DNA of 64,000 bases from Labrys sp. WJW. GTDB lineage: Bacteria > Pseudomonadota > Alphaproteobacteria > Rhizobiales > Labraceae. A model generated the notes under the pieces. The model was not told the origin of the DNA. It made no database searches and was given only the letters and a program-made list of their open reading frames with translations. The position numbers and the translations under genes were made by a program. Shown here in pieces: positions 28,365 to 36,458 of this stretch. The stretch is from contig NZ_LYXZ01000001.1 in the NCBI RefSeq assembly GCF_001676615.1, positions 1-64,000 of the forward strand, read 5' to 3'. Position 1 is the first letter of the stretch. Each line of letters starts with the position of its first letter.

Positions 28365-29273
28365 ATGAGCACCGTGACCAGCGACGCCGCTCCCAGCCTC
28401 GAGCGGGCCCAGTCGATCAGCCGCCGCATCCTCGCCAGCGCCTGGGCCATGCCGAGCTTTCGCGTCGGCCTGTTCGTCTTCCTGGCGCTGCTCCTCACTT
28501 CGGCGATCTATCCGGAATTGTCCTCGATCTCCGCCACCAAGATGGTGGTGAAGGACAAATTCATTCCCCCGCTCTTCCTCGGCGACAAATGGACCTGGCT
28601 GCATCCGCTCGGCACCGACCAGCTCGGCCGCGACATGCTGCTGCGCTGCCTGATCGGCCTGCGCTATTCGCTGCTGATCGGCGTGGTCACCGTTGCCCTC
28701 GTCTTCCTGATCGGCTGCGGCCTCGGCTTGCTCGCCGGTTTCAAGGGCGGCTGGTGGGACACCATCATCATGCGCATCACCGACGCGCAGCTCTCGATCC
28801 CGATGATCATCCTGGCCATCACCATCCTGGGCGTGACCAAGCCGGAGGTGCACACCATCATCATCGTGCTGGCCCTGTCCGGCTGGCCGCTCTATGCCCG
28901 CGTCGCCCGCAGCGCCGCCGTCACCGAGCGCGGCAAGGAATATGTGCGCGGCCTGCGCGTGCTCGGCGCCGGCGACTGGCGCATCCTGCTGCTCTACGCG
29001 GCACCGAACATCCTGCCACCGATCGCCTTCGTCGCCGTACTGGACGTCGCCCGCATGATGATCTTCGAGGCGATCCTCGGCTTTCTCGGCCTCGGCATCC
29101 AGCCGCCGACACCGAGCTTCGGCTCGATTATTTCTGACAGCCGCAAATATCTCATCAATGCCTGGTGGATCGCCACCAGCCCCGGCGTGTTCCTGGCCCT
29201 GGCGCTGACATCGATCAACCTGATGGGCTCCGCCCTCGAAAAGGCGCGCAACAAGATCTATGGAGGCGCCTGA
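28365..29273 (+). CDS. ABC transporter permease, DppC type
   Basis: The product has 302 residues. It has an N-terminal cytoplasmic stretch, a first membrane helix near 40-60, a periplasmic HPLGTDQLGRDMLLRCLIGLRYSLLIG landmark typical of DppC/OppC, and an EAA loop with ARSAAVTERGKEYVRGLRVLGAGDWRILLLY. It forms the heteromeric channel with the preceding DppB-type permease. It ends 1 bp before the ATPase start. Confidence 0.92.
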   Translation: MSTVTSDAAPSLERAQSISRRILASAWAMPSFRVGLFVFLALLLTSAIYPELSSISATKMVVKDKFIPPLFLGDKWTWLHPLGTDQLGRDMLLRCLIGLRYSLLIGVVTVALVFLIGCGLGLLAGFKGGWWDTIIMRITDAQLSIPMIILAITILGVTKPEVHTIIIVLALSGWPLYARVARSAAVTERGKEYVRGLRVLGAGDWRILLLYAAPNILPPIAFVAVLDVARMMIFEAILGFLGLGIQPPTPSFGSIISDSRKYLINAWWIATSPGVFLALALTSINLMGSALEKARNKIYGGA

Positions 29274-29274
29274 G

Positions 29275-31098
29275 ATGGACAATTCCCCGATCCTGGAAAC
29301 CCGCCATCTCACCGTCGGCTCGCCGCGCGACGAGGCCCCGGTTCTCGACGACATCGCGCTTACCCTCCACACCGGCGAGATCCTCGGCATCTATGGCGAG
29401 AGCGGCGCCGGCAAGACGGTGCTGAGCCGCGCCCTCGCCAACTGGCTGCCCGAGAGCCTCGCCTATCGCCGCGGCTCGGTGCTGTTCGCCGGCAAGGACG
29501 TCACGACAGATGCCGCCGGCAACAGTTTCATCGTCGGCCGTGACATCGCCTATATCGGTTCCAAGCCCCAGAGTTCGCTCGACCCGACCCAGCCGGTCGG
29601 CGTGCAGATCTGCGAGAAGCTGCGCAGCGTACGCCCAGCCTGGAGTCGGAAGGAATGCCAGGAGCGCGTCGTCCAGCTGCTCAGCGAAGTACGTATCCCC
29701 TCCCCCAGGGAACGCTACTTCGAATATCCCTCCAAATTCTCCGGCGGCATGATGCAGCGCGCCATGATCGTCGACGCGATCTGCGCGGAACCGGCCGTGC
29801 TGATCGCCGACAACATCACCCAGCCGCTCGACGTCACCATCGCCGCCCAGATCGTGGCGCTGCTGCATGACCTCTGCCAGCGCCACAACATGGCGACGAT
29901 CTACCTGTCCTCCTCGCTGGCGACGCTCGGCCAGTTCGGCGGCCGCACGGCCGTGCTGCATCAGGGTCGCCTGGTGGAGGAACAGCCTTTCGCCGAGTTG
30001 ATGCAGGCACCCGGCGACGACTACACCCGCCGTGCCATCGCCAGCGTGCCCCGGATCTGGTCGACGCGCGAGCAGCCGGTCTCGCGCCGCAATGACACCG
30101 ACGCGCCACTGATGCGGGTGGCCGAGGCCCATCGCACCTATCTTGCCCGCAAGCGCGGCACCTTCAACACCTATCGCCACATCCAGGCGGTGCGCGGTGT
30201 CAGCTTCGACATCCTGCCGCGCGAGAATTTCGGCATCGTCGGCGAATCCGGCTGCGGCAAGTCGACCCTGACCCGCCTGCTTGCCTGGCTGGAGGCGCCG
30301 GACCAGGGTGACATCATCCTCGGCGGCGTCTCGCTGCGCACGCTCTCCGCCCAGCAATTGCTGGCCAAGCGCGGCGAGTTCCAGCTCCTGCTGCAGGATC
30401 CCTACAACGCCCTGCCGCCACGCACGACCGTGGGACGGATGATCGAGGAGAGCCTGCTGATCCGCGGCAGCCATTCCGGCAAGGCCCTGCGCGAGCGCGT
30501 GATTTCGGCCATGCAGGAGGTCGGCCTGTCGCCACGGCTCTACGACGAATTGCCGAACGCCCTCTCCACCGGCGAGCGCCAGCGCATCTCGATCGCCCGT
30601 GCCCTGGTGCTCTCGCCCAAGCTCTTGATCCTCGACGAGACCCTGTCCGCCCTCGACCAGCGCGAACAGGCCAAGCTCATCGAGCTGTTCTCCAGCCTGC
30701 AGGAGAAGAACGACCTCACCTATGTCTTCATCTCCCATGACCTCGCCATGGTCCGGAAGGTGTGCACCCGCATCGCCGTGATGTATCTGGGCGAGATGGT
30801 CGAGATCGCCGACAACCACGATCTCTTCTTCGAGCCGCAGCATCCCTATACCAAGGCCCTGCTCTCGGCTGCGCCGACCTTGGAGGAAAAGCCCTTCGAC
30901 CCGCAGGACTACCTGCTCGAAGGCGAACCGCCGAGCCCCATCGACATCCCGCCCGGCTGCAGCTTCGCCTCCCGCTGCCCCAAGGTTTTCGCGCGCTGCC
31001 GCACCGAGACGCCGGCATTGAAGGAACATCGCCCGGGCAGCTTTGCCGCCTGCCATCTGCTCGACGCTAGGGCAGATGAGAAGTCGGCGGCGGCTTGA
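29275..31098 (+). CDS. Fused ABC ATPase (DppD-DppF type) with a degenerate first half
   Basis: The 607-residue protein carries two nucleotide-binding domains. The first (about 1-260) keeps Walker A GESGAGKT and signature SGGMMQR, but has SKPQSS where the Q-loop Gln is expected, ADNITQ in place of Walker B ADEPT (Glu to Asn), and LSSSLATL in place of the ISHDL switch (His to Ser). The second (about 280-600) is intact: GESGCGKST, LLQDPYNALPP, LSTGERQR, LILDETLSALD and ISHDLAMV, with the C-terminal oligopeptide motif (PPGCSFASRCP). Only one composite site should hydrolyse ATP efficiently. GGAGG precedes the ATG at 29275; 29260 is an alternative start. Confidence 0.9.
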   Translation: MDNSPILETRHLTVGSPRDEAPVLDDIALTLHTGEILGIYGESGAGKTVLSRALANWLPESLAYRRGSVLFAGKDVTTDAAGNSFIVGRDIAYIGSKPQSSLDPTQPVGVQICEKLRSVRPAWSRKECQERVVQLLSEVRIPSPRERYFEYPSKFSGGMMQRAMIVDAICAEPAVLIADNITQPLDVTIAAQIVALLHDLCQRHNMATIYLSSSLATLGQFGGRTAVLHQGRLVEEQPFAELMQAPGDDYTRRAIASVPRIWSTREQPVSRRNDTDAPLMRVAEAHRTYLARKRGTFNTYRHIQAVRGVSFDILPRENFGIVGESGCGKSTLTRLLAWLEAPDQGDIILGGVSLRTLSAQQLLAKRGEFQLLLQDPYNALPPRTTVGRMIEESLLIRGSHSGKALRERVISAMQEVGLSPRLYDELPNALSTGERQRISIARALVLSPKLLILDETLSALDQREQAKLIELFSSLQEKNDLTYVFISHDLAMVRKVCTRIAVMYLGEMVEIADNHDLFFEPQHPYTKALLSAAPTLEEKPFDPQDYLLEGEPPSPIDIPPGCSFASRCPKVFARCRTETPALKEHRPGSFAACHLLDARADEKSAAA

Positions 31099-31132
31099 GT
31101 GGGTCGAACGGTTTAGAATAAAGCGCAAAAAA

Positions 31133-31265
31133 GCCTTCTCCCCTTGCGGGAGAAGGTGGCCGAGCGCAGCGAGGTCGGATGAGGGGTGGCAGCGGATACC
31201 TGCAAGGCTGCGTTTCACCCCTCATCCGCCCCTTCGGGGCACCTTCTCCCGCAAGGGGAGAAGGC
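31133..31265. repeat. RIME-like palindromic intergenic element
   Basis: The ends (31133-31157 and 31241-31265) are perfect 25-bp inverted copies built on GCCTTCTCCCCTTGCGGG, each itself a hairpin. The middle contains GGATGAGGGGTG and CACCCCTCATCC arms. This CCTTCTCCCC...GGATGAGGGG arrangement is typical of rhizobial intergenic mosaic elements. It lies between convergent genes (ABC ATPase and M20 hydrolase) and could act as a terminator. Confidence 0.9.
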
Positions 31266-31298
31266 TGAATGAGCCTCATCCGGGAAGGACAGCCTCTC

Positions 31299-32525
31299 CT
31301 ACTCTTCCGTCACCAGGCGCCAGAGCACTTGCGTGAGCACCGCCAACCCCTTGTCGAGTGCGGCTTCGTCGGTGAATTCGGCGGGGTTGTGGCTGAGGCC
31401 GCCTTGGCTCGGCACGAAGATCAGCGACGCCGGCATACGCTTGTTGAGGGCCAGCGCATCATGGCCGGCGATCGTTTTCATTTCCATCGAAGACAGCTCC
31501 AACTCCCGGGCAACCGCCGCAATCAGTGCGGCACCGTGCGGATCGAGGGTTGCCGTGCCGCGCTGCTCGTCGACCGCGACTTCGATGTCGACACCCAGAG
31601 GCGCTATCGCAGCCCTTGCCTCGGCCAGGAAAGCATCGCCGAGGGCAAGTGCCACAGCCGAATCCTCATGGCGAAACTCGAACCAGACCTGCACGCGGCT
31701 CGGCGTCACATTGGGCGAATTGGGATCGACGGTGATGCGGGCCGCCGAAGCATGGGCACCGCTGCCGCTCGCCTCGATCAACTGGTGATGCAGTTCGATC
31801 GCCCTGGCGGCCGCTCGCAGCGCATCGCGGCGGCGAGCCATGCGGGTCGGCCCGGTATGGGAGGGCTCGCCAAGGAAGACCAGCGACAGCTTGCGGGCCG
31901 CCCAGCAGCCGGTGACGACGCCGATCTCGGCGCCTTCTTCCTCCAGGAGCGGCCCCTGCTCGACATGAAGCTCGACATAGCGGCTTACCTCCAGGGGCAG
32001 GTCCCCCGTGCCGCGATAGCCGATGGCGGCCAGCGCCTCGCCCAGGGTGACGCCGGCGCCGTCGGCAAGAGCGAGGGCAGCGTCGAGCGCCAGCGTACCG
32101 GCGAAGACCGAACTGCCGGTCAGGCTCGGCTGGAAACGGGCGCCCTCCTCGTTCGTCCAGTTGGCGACAACCAGATTGCGCCTGGCCTTGCCCGGTTCGG
32201 CCGCCGCGCGCGCGGCAACCGCTTCCACCGCCAGCAGGCCCGCGAGCACACCATAGACGCCGTCATAGCGCCCGCCGGTCGGCTGGCTGTCGAGATGGGA
32301 ACCGACCATCACCGCCTCCTGCGACGACGGCGCCAGGGGAGCAATGCCGAACATGTTGCCGATGGAGTCGACATGCAGGTCGAGTTGGCGGCTGATGATC
32401 TCGGCGGCAAGGCGCACCCGCGCGCCCCCATCTTCAGGCGTTCCGGTGAGGCGGCAGACCCCACCATCCGGCGTGGCGCCGATCTTTGCAAAGATCTGCA
32501 GCAGGCGGTTCAATGTCGAACTCAT
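31299..32525 (-). CDS. M20-family Zn-dependent amidohydrolase (N-carbamoyl-amino acid hydrolase/allantoate amidohydrolase type)
   Basis: The 408-residue product has the family metal-site motifs: MVGSHLDSQPTGGRYDGVYGV, NWTNEEGARF, and LHVEQGPLLEEEGAEIGVV; GEPSHTGPTRMARRRDAL marks the dimerisation-domain entry. Relatives hydrolyse N-carbamoyl amino acids, allantoate, ureidoglycolate or beta-ureidopropionate. It lies 7 bp downstream of the amidase on the same strand, so the pair likely processes one amide or ureido substrate, perhaps one brought in by the adjacent importer. Confidence 0.9.
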   Translation of the reverse strand: MSSTLNRLLQIFAKIGATPDGGVCRLTGTPEDGGARVRLAAEIISRQLDLHVDSIGNMFGIAPLAPSSQEAVMVGSHLDSQPTGGRYDGVYGVLAGLLAVEAVAARAAAEPGKARRNLVVANWTNEEGARFQPSLTGSSVFAGTLALDAALALADGAGVTLGEALAAIGYRGTGDLPLEVSRYVELHVEQGPLLEEEGAEIGVVTGCWAARKLSLVFLGEPSHTGPTRMARRRDALRAAARAIELHHQLIEASGSGAHASAARITVDPNSPNVTPSRVQVWFEFRHEDSAVALALGDAFLAEARAAIAPLGVDIEVAVDEQRGTATLDPHGAALIAAVARELELSSMEMKTIAGHDALALNKRMPASLIFVPSQGGLSHNPAEFTDEAALDKGLAVLTQVLWRLVTEE

Positions 32526-32532
32526 GCGCGCC

Positions 32533-33933
32533 TCATGCCCGGGGCTGGAGCGGCCAGTCCATGGTGATCGGCCTGAGGTCCTCCAGCGCCTTGGTCACCT
32601 GCAGGACGCCGAGATCGTCGCAGCGATGGCCGATGACCTGGATGCCGATCGGCAGATGCCGCTCGTCGAAGGCGGTGCAGACGGTGGAGGCCGGCTGGCC
32701 CGTCTGGTTGAAGAGAGCCGTGAACACGGTGTGCGCCAGCGGTACCTCGCGCGAGACGCCCGGTTCCTCGGCGGGGAAATTCACCACGGGCAGGGTCGGG
32801 GCGATCACATAATCCCAGCCCTCGAAGGCCGCGAGCAGGGCTGCCTTCATCCTGGTGATGGCACCGAGGCTGCGGAAAAGATCCTCGCCCGAATGCGAAG
32901 CCCCCTGCAGGGCCCAGTCCCGCACATAGTGGTTGATGCCGTTGCCGTCATGCGGCGGCAAATCGCTATACTCGACGAAGCCCCGAACCTGCAGATAGAG
33001 GTCGATGGGCGCATAGGCGTCGTGATCGAGTGGCGAGACGAAGGGCTCGACGATTGCCCCTGCCCCCTCCAGCAGCCGGCCTGCGGCCTCCACGGCGGCC
33101 CGCACGGCGGGTTCCGGTTTCGGCCCGAACCCCATATCGGTGAGGACGCCGATGCGCAGCCCCTTGAGGTCGCGCTCGAGATGCCGGTGATATTGCATAC
33201 CGTCCCCCGGAAAACTCCAGGTGTCGCGCTCGTCGGGGCGCGTCAGCACGCTCAGCATGCGGGCGATATCCTCGACGCGCCGTCCCATCGGGCCGGCCAT
33301 GCGCATGGTATCGGGCGGCAGATGCGGCACCCGGCCATGGCTCGGCTTGAGCGAGGCGAGCCCGCAATGGGCCGCAGGCAGGCGCACCGAGCCGGCAATA
33401 TCGGTGCCGACCGATAGGAACCCCATGCCGGCAGCGACCGAGGCGCCGGCGCCGGCCGAGGAGCCTCCGGTGTTCCAGGACAGGCCCCAGGGATTGCGGG
33501 TGATCCCGTGCAGCGAACTGATGCCGGATGCCATCAGCCCGCAATCGGGCATGGTCGTCTTGGCGAAGATGGGAGCCCCGGTCTCCATGAGAGCGAGGGC
33601 CGGCGGCGAATTGTAGGTAGAGGCCGGCTGGTCGCGATTGGCGGCGATGCCGTGGGTATAGGGCCAGCCCACCATGGCGACGCTGTCCTTGACGGTGACC
33701 GGGATGCCGTCGAGCACGCCGGCCGGCGTGCCGGCACGGTAGCGGGCCTCGGAGGCCCGGGCCGTGGCGAGCGCCTCGTCCGGCCGCAGGCAGAACAATG
33801 CGTTCACCGCGACATTGGTCGCCTCGGCGTGTTCGATCACCGTGCGCGTGACCTCGACCGGGGATAGCTCCCCTGCCGCATAGGCGTCGACGATCTCACC
33901 GACACTCATGGCGACAAGGCTGGTGATGGACAT
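32533..33933 (-). CDS. Amidase-signature-family hydrolase
   Basis: The 466-residue product has the amidase Ser-cisSer-Lys triad: Lys in GIPVTVKDSVAM, the Gly/Ser-rich NTGGSSAGAGASVAAGMG, and nucleophile Ser in GTDIAGSVRLPAAHCGL. It hydrolyses a carboxamide, but members range from aryl-acylamidases to indoleacetamide hydrolases and the substrate cannot be chosen. It is the first gene of the pair with the M20 hydrolase. Confidence 0.9.
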   Translation of the reverse strand: MSITSLVAMSVGEIVDAYAAGELSPVEVTRTVIEHAEATNVAVNALFCLRPDEALATARASEARYRAGTPAGVLDGIPVTVKDSVAMVGWPYTHGIAANRDQPASTYNSPPALALMETGAPIFAKTTMPDCGLMASGISSLHGITRNPWGLSWNTGGSSAGAGASVAAGMGFLSVGTDIAGSVRLPAAHCGLASLKPSHGRVPHLPPDTMRMAGPMGRRVEDIARMLSVLTRPDERDTWSFPGDGMQYHRHLERDLKGLRIGVLTDMGFGPKPEPAVRAAVEAAGRLLEGAGAIVEPFVSPLDHDAYAPIDLYLQVRGFVEYSDLPPHDGNGINHYVRDWALQGASHSGEDLFRSLGAITRMKAALLAAFEGWDYVIAPTLPVVNFPAEEPGVSREVPLAHTVFTALFNQTGQPASTVCTAFDERHLPIGIQVIGHRCDDLGVLQVTKALEDLRPITMDWPLQPRA

Positions 33934-34254
33934 GGAAGGCTCCCTGTTCCGGCGCGGATTCGAGCGCCGGTGATATCGCCGACCTAACGGGTTTTGCAGA
34001 AGGTCGGGTAGGGGCGCGGTCTGCCGGACAAGAAATCATGGAGCATCAGGCATCCTCACCGCAGCCTTTCGCGGCAAAGATAGGCTCGGGGCACTGGCCT
34101 GCGCCATCGCCTCCAAAATCACCATCGCTAGGGCAAAATGCGTCAAACGAAACGCTCCTGCTCTAGCTCCTAGTTTCGACATGCCTTTGCGATTCCAAAC
34201 GATTTCGCAAAGGTCTTGGCGATATCGCAAAGGTTCCGGGGGACCGACGACGGA
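33934..34254. promoter_or_regulatory. Divergent intergenic region with three ATCGCAAAGG-like boxes
   Basis: The 321 bp between the amidase and the kinase-like gene contain no supported gene. Two direct repeats, GATTTCGCAAAGGT (34201-34214) and GATATCGCAAAGGT (34221-34234), start exactly 20 bp apart. An inverted third box CCTTTGCGAT lies at 34184-34193. Two-turn spacing on one face of the helix suits an activator; the AraC-type regulator at 36459 is the nearest candidate. The last box is about 20 bp before the start codon. Confidence 0.55.
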
Positions 34255-35208
34255 ATGAGCATGTTCGAGGAGGAGCGGGCACGGGTAGAATCCCATGTCC
34301 GGCAGCTGCCCGGCTGGGCAGCGCGTACGATCACGACGGAGCCCGCCATACCGGTGCTTGCCTCACCGAGCTGGCGGGGTGTCGACGGTTCACCCTGGCG
34401 GGTGCGCGACAAGGCGAGTGGCGAAAGCCTGTTCGTCAAGCTCATGCATCCCGACGCCGCCTTCTATATCGACGTCGCCTGCGCCTTCCAGGCGGCGCGG
34501 CGGGCCTCGGAACTCGGCATCGGCCCCCATGTCCATGTGGCGGATGAGAATGCCGGAGCCCTGGTCATGGAGGATCTCGACGCCGGCTGGCGTACCGCCA
34601 CCCTGGAGCGCCTGCTCGATCAGGACGTCGTCGATCGCGTTCTAGCCGCACGCCGACGTTTCCAGGAAGGTCCGGCGCTTTCCCGAACCAGCAGCGTATT
34701 CGACGAGATCGAACGCTTCCATCGCGATACCCGCGCGGCCAAAGGCCAATTGCCTGCCGATGCGGACTGGCTGCTGGCGGAACTGCGCTATGCCGGGGCA
34801 GCGCTGGCGCCAGGCCGAAAGGCGCCGGTGCCCAGCCATGGCGACGGCAATGTCTCGAATATCATGATCAGCGAGGCCGGCGAGATCCGTCTGGTCGACT
34901 GGGATCGCGCCGGGAACGCCGATCCGCTCGAAGATATGGGCAGCTTCCTCGCCGAGGCCTTCGACCAGGAGCCGGAGGCACGCGACGCCTTCGCCCGCAC
35001 ACAGGGAGGCTTCGAAGAGGCCGCCTACAACCGCGCCTGGCTCTATGGCGTGGCGGACGACCTGCGCTGGGGCCTGATCGGTACATTGGTGGCCGCCCGC
35101 TCGCCGCGAAACACCCTGGAATTTCATAAATTCGCCAGCTGGCGCCTGGTGCGCTGCCGGATGGCCGTGCACTCGCCGCGTTTCGGCGAAGCGCTGCGGA
35201 GGATCTGA
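34255..35208 (+). CDS. APH/choline-kinase-fold phosphotransferase (first of two)
   Basis: The 317-residue product has kinase motifs VPSHGDGNVSNIMI (catalytic HGD with Asn) and LVDWDRAGNADPLEDMG (metal-binding Asp). The N-lobe SLFVKLMHPDA includes the likely ATP-binding Lys. It resembles choline/ethanolamine-kinase-like proteins of bacterial catabolic loci; the acceptor is unknown. The ATG at 34255 has GGGGGAC upstream; an earlier TTG would overlap the direct repeats. The stop overlaps the next start (TGATG), so both kinases are co-translated. Confidence 0.82.
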   Translation: MSMFEEERARVESHVRQLPGWAARTITTEPAIPVLASPSWRGVDGSPWRVRDKASGESLFVKLMHPDAAFYIDVACAFQAARRASELGIGPHVHVADENAGALVMEDLDAGWRTATLERLLDQDVVDRVLAARRRFQEGPALSRTSSVFDEIERFHRDTRAAKGQLPADADWLLAELRYAGAALAPGRKAPVPSHGDGNVSNIMISEAGEIRLVDWDRAGNADPLEDMGSFLAEAFDQEPEARDAFARTQGGFEEAAYNRAWLYGVADDLRWGLIGTLVAARSPRNTLEFHKFASWRLVRCRMAVHSPRFGEALRRI

Positions 35209-36167
35209 TGTCGGTCAAGAAACGTCTCGGCGAGGCCGCCAGCGAAGCCGAACACCGCCTGGAACAGGCGGTCGCCAGGGTGCCGTCCTGGCAGGGCCGC
35301 AACATCAACTACACGGCTCTCGTCGGCGGGTTGATGAACCAGAACTGGGTTGCCGAGATCGAAGGCGATACCAGGCGTTACTTCATCAAGGTGCCCGGCG
35401 CGGGCTCGGAAATGTTCATCGACCGCGTCGCCGCCAACGAAGCCGCCCGCAACGCCCATGCCATCGACGTGGCGCCGGAAGTGGTGTTCTTCGATGCGGC
35501 CGACGGCCTGGAGATCAGCGAATTCCTCGACGGCTACCGGGCCTGCACCAATGCCGATTTCTCCGATCCCGCCATCCAGGCTGACGTGCTCGGCATCTAT
35601 CGCCGCCTGCATGCCAGCCCGGCGCTCGGCCTGACCAAGACCATCTTCGACATGATCGAGGAGCATATCGAGCAGGGCCGCGAACTCGGCGCGCATTTCC
35701 CGCCGGCCATGCCGTGGATCGAGCACCGCTACCGCCAGGCCAAGGCTGCCTTCCTGGCCTCCGGCCTCGATCTCGTGCCCTGCTTCAACGATCCCATGCC
35801 CGGCAACTTCCTGATCAGTGCCGATGGCGCCCCCAATTCGAGGCCGATGAAACTGATCGACTACGAGTTCGCCTCCAACAATGAACGGGCCTACGAGCTC
35901 GGCGTGCTGTTCGCCGAGATGTTCTACGACGAGCGCAAGACCCTGGAACTGATCGAGGAATATTGCGGTTCCGTCCGGCCCGACATGGTCGCCCGCGTCA
36001 TGCTCAACCGAGCCCTGGCCGATGTGAAATGGGCGAGCTGGGCGGTGGTCAACCGCAAACTCAACAGCTGGGATTTCGACTATCAGAAATATGGCGTGTG
36101 GAAATATATGCGCGCGCGCCAGGTCATGTACGACCCGCGCTGGGAAAGCTGGCTGCGGCAGATTTGA
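35208..36167 (+). CDS. Choline/ethanolamine-kinase-like phosphotransferase (second of two)
   Basis: The product has 319 residues. ALVGGLMNQNWVAEI and YFIKVPGAGSEMFIDRVAANEAA form a choline-kinase-type N-lobe. The catalytic loop is CFNDPMPGNFLI, where the family usually has HND; Asp and Asn are kept but the His position is Phe. The metal motif LIDYEFASNNERAYELG is the choline-kinase DYE form. It is coupled to the preceding kinase by a 1-bp overlap. Together with the PLP enzyme at 38741 it suggests phosphorylation then elimination of an amino alcohol; the two kinases may form a heterodimer or use different substrates. Confidence 0.82.
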   Translation: MSVKKRLGEAASEAEHRLEQAVARVPSWQGRNINYTALVGGLMNQNWVAEIEGDTRRYFIKVPGAGSEMFIDRVAANEAARNAHAIDVAPEVVFFDAADGLEISEFLDGYRACTNADFSDPAIQADVLGIYRRLHASPALGLTKTIFDMIEEHIEQGRELGAHFPPAMPWIEHRYRQAKAAFLASGLDLVPCFNDPMPGNFLISADGAPNSRPMKLIDYEFASNNERAYELGVLFAEMFYDERKTLELIEEYCGSVRPDMVARVMLNRALADVKWASWAVVNRKLNSWDFDYQKYGVWKYMRARQVMYDPRWESWLRQI

Positions 36168-36177
36168 GTTTGCTTCT

Positions 36178-36448
36178 GGGTGCGCGGACGTCTCGTCCGC
36201 TCTTGAGACGCACCGCGCTTGAGACAGGGAAGGCGCGGACGAAACGTCCATTGGCGCTAACCTTGCAAGGAAAGGCGCGCGAAACCTGGTGCGCCGATCT
36301 CCTCAGCTCCATCAAGTGATGGAGCGGGATCGGCATCTTCCTGCCGGCAAATGCAGCATTTCCAAGATGGTCGATCTGGAGATCGACCCACCAGATCTGC
36401 GCCAAATCCCGCAAAGTTAACGCCTATGGACGAGACGTCCGCGCACCC
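36178..36448. repeat. 271-bp inverted-repeat element (MITE-like)
   Basis: The ends are perfect 20-bp inverted copies: GGGTGCGCGGACGTCTCGTC at 36178-36197 and its complement at 36429-36448. A further imperfect inverted pair, about 30 bp long, lies at about 36231-36260 and 36419-36448 (GCGCGGACG...CGTCCA...GGCG.TAAC). Small palindromes (CTCCATCA-AG-TGATGGAG; GGTCGAT-CTGG-AGATCGACC) fill the middle. No coding sequence is visible. It sits between convergent genes, ending 10 bp from the AraC gene stop. Confidence 0.85.
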
Positions 36449-36458
36449 GGAACTGCTA

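Noticed and set aside
29275..30060. Frameshift or sequencing error in the first ATPase half
   Set aside because: The frame is continuous and the domain keeps Walker A, the signature and normal spacing; the changes are substitutions at separate catalytic positions.
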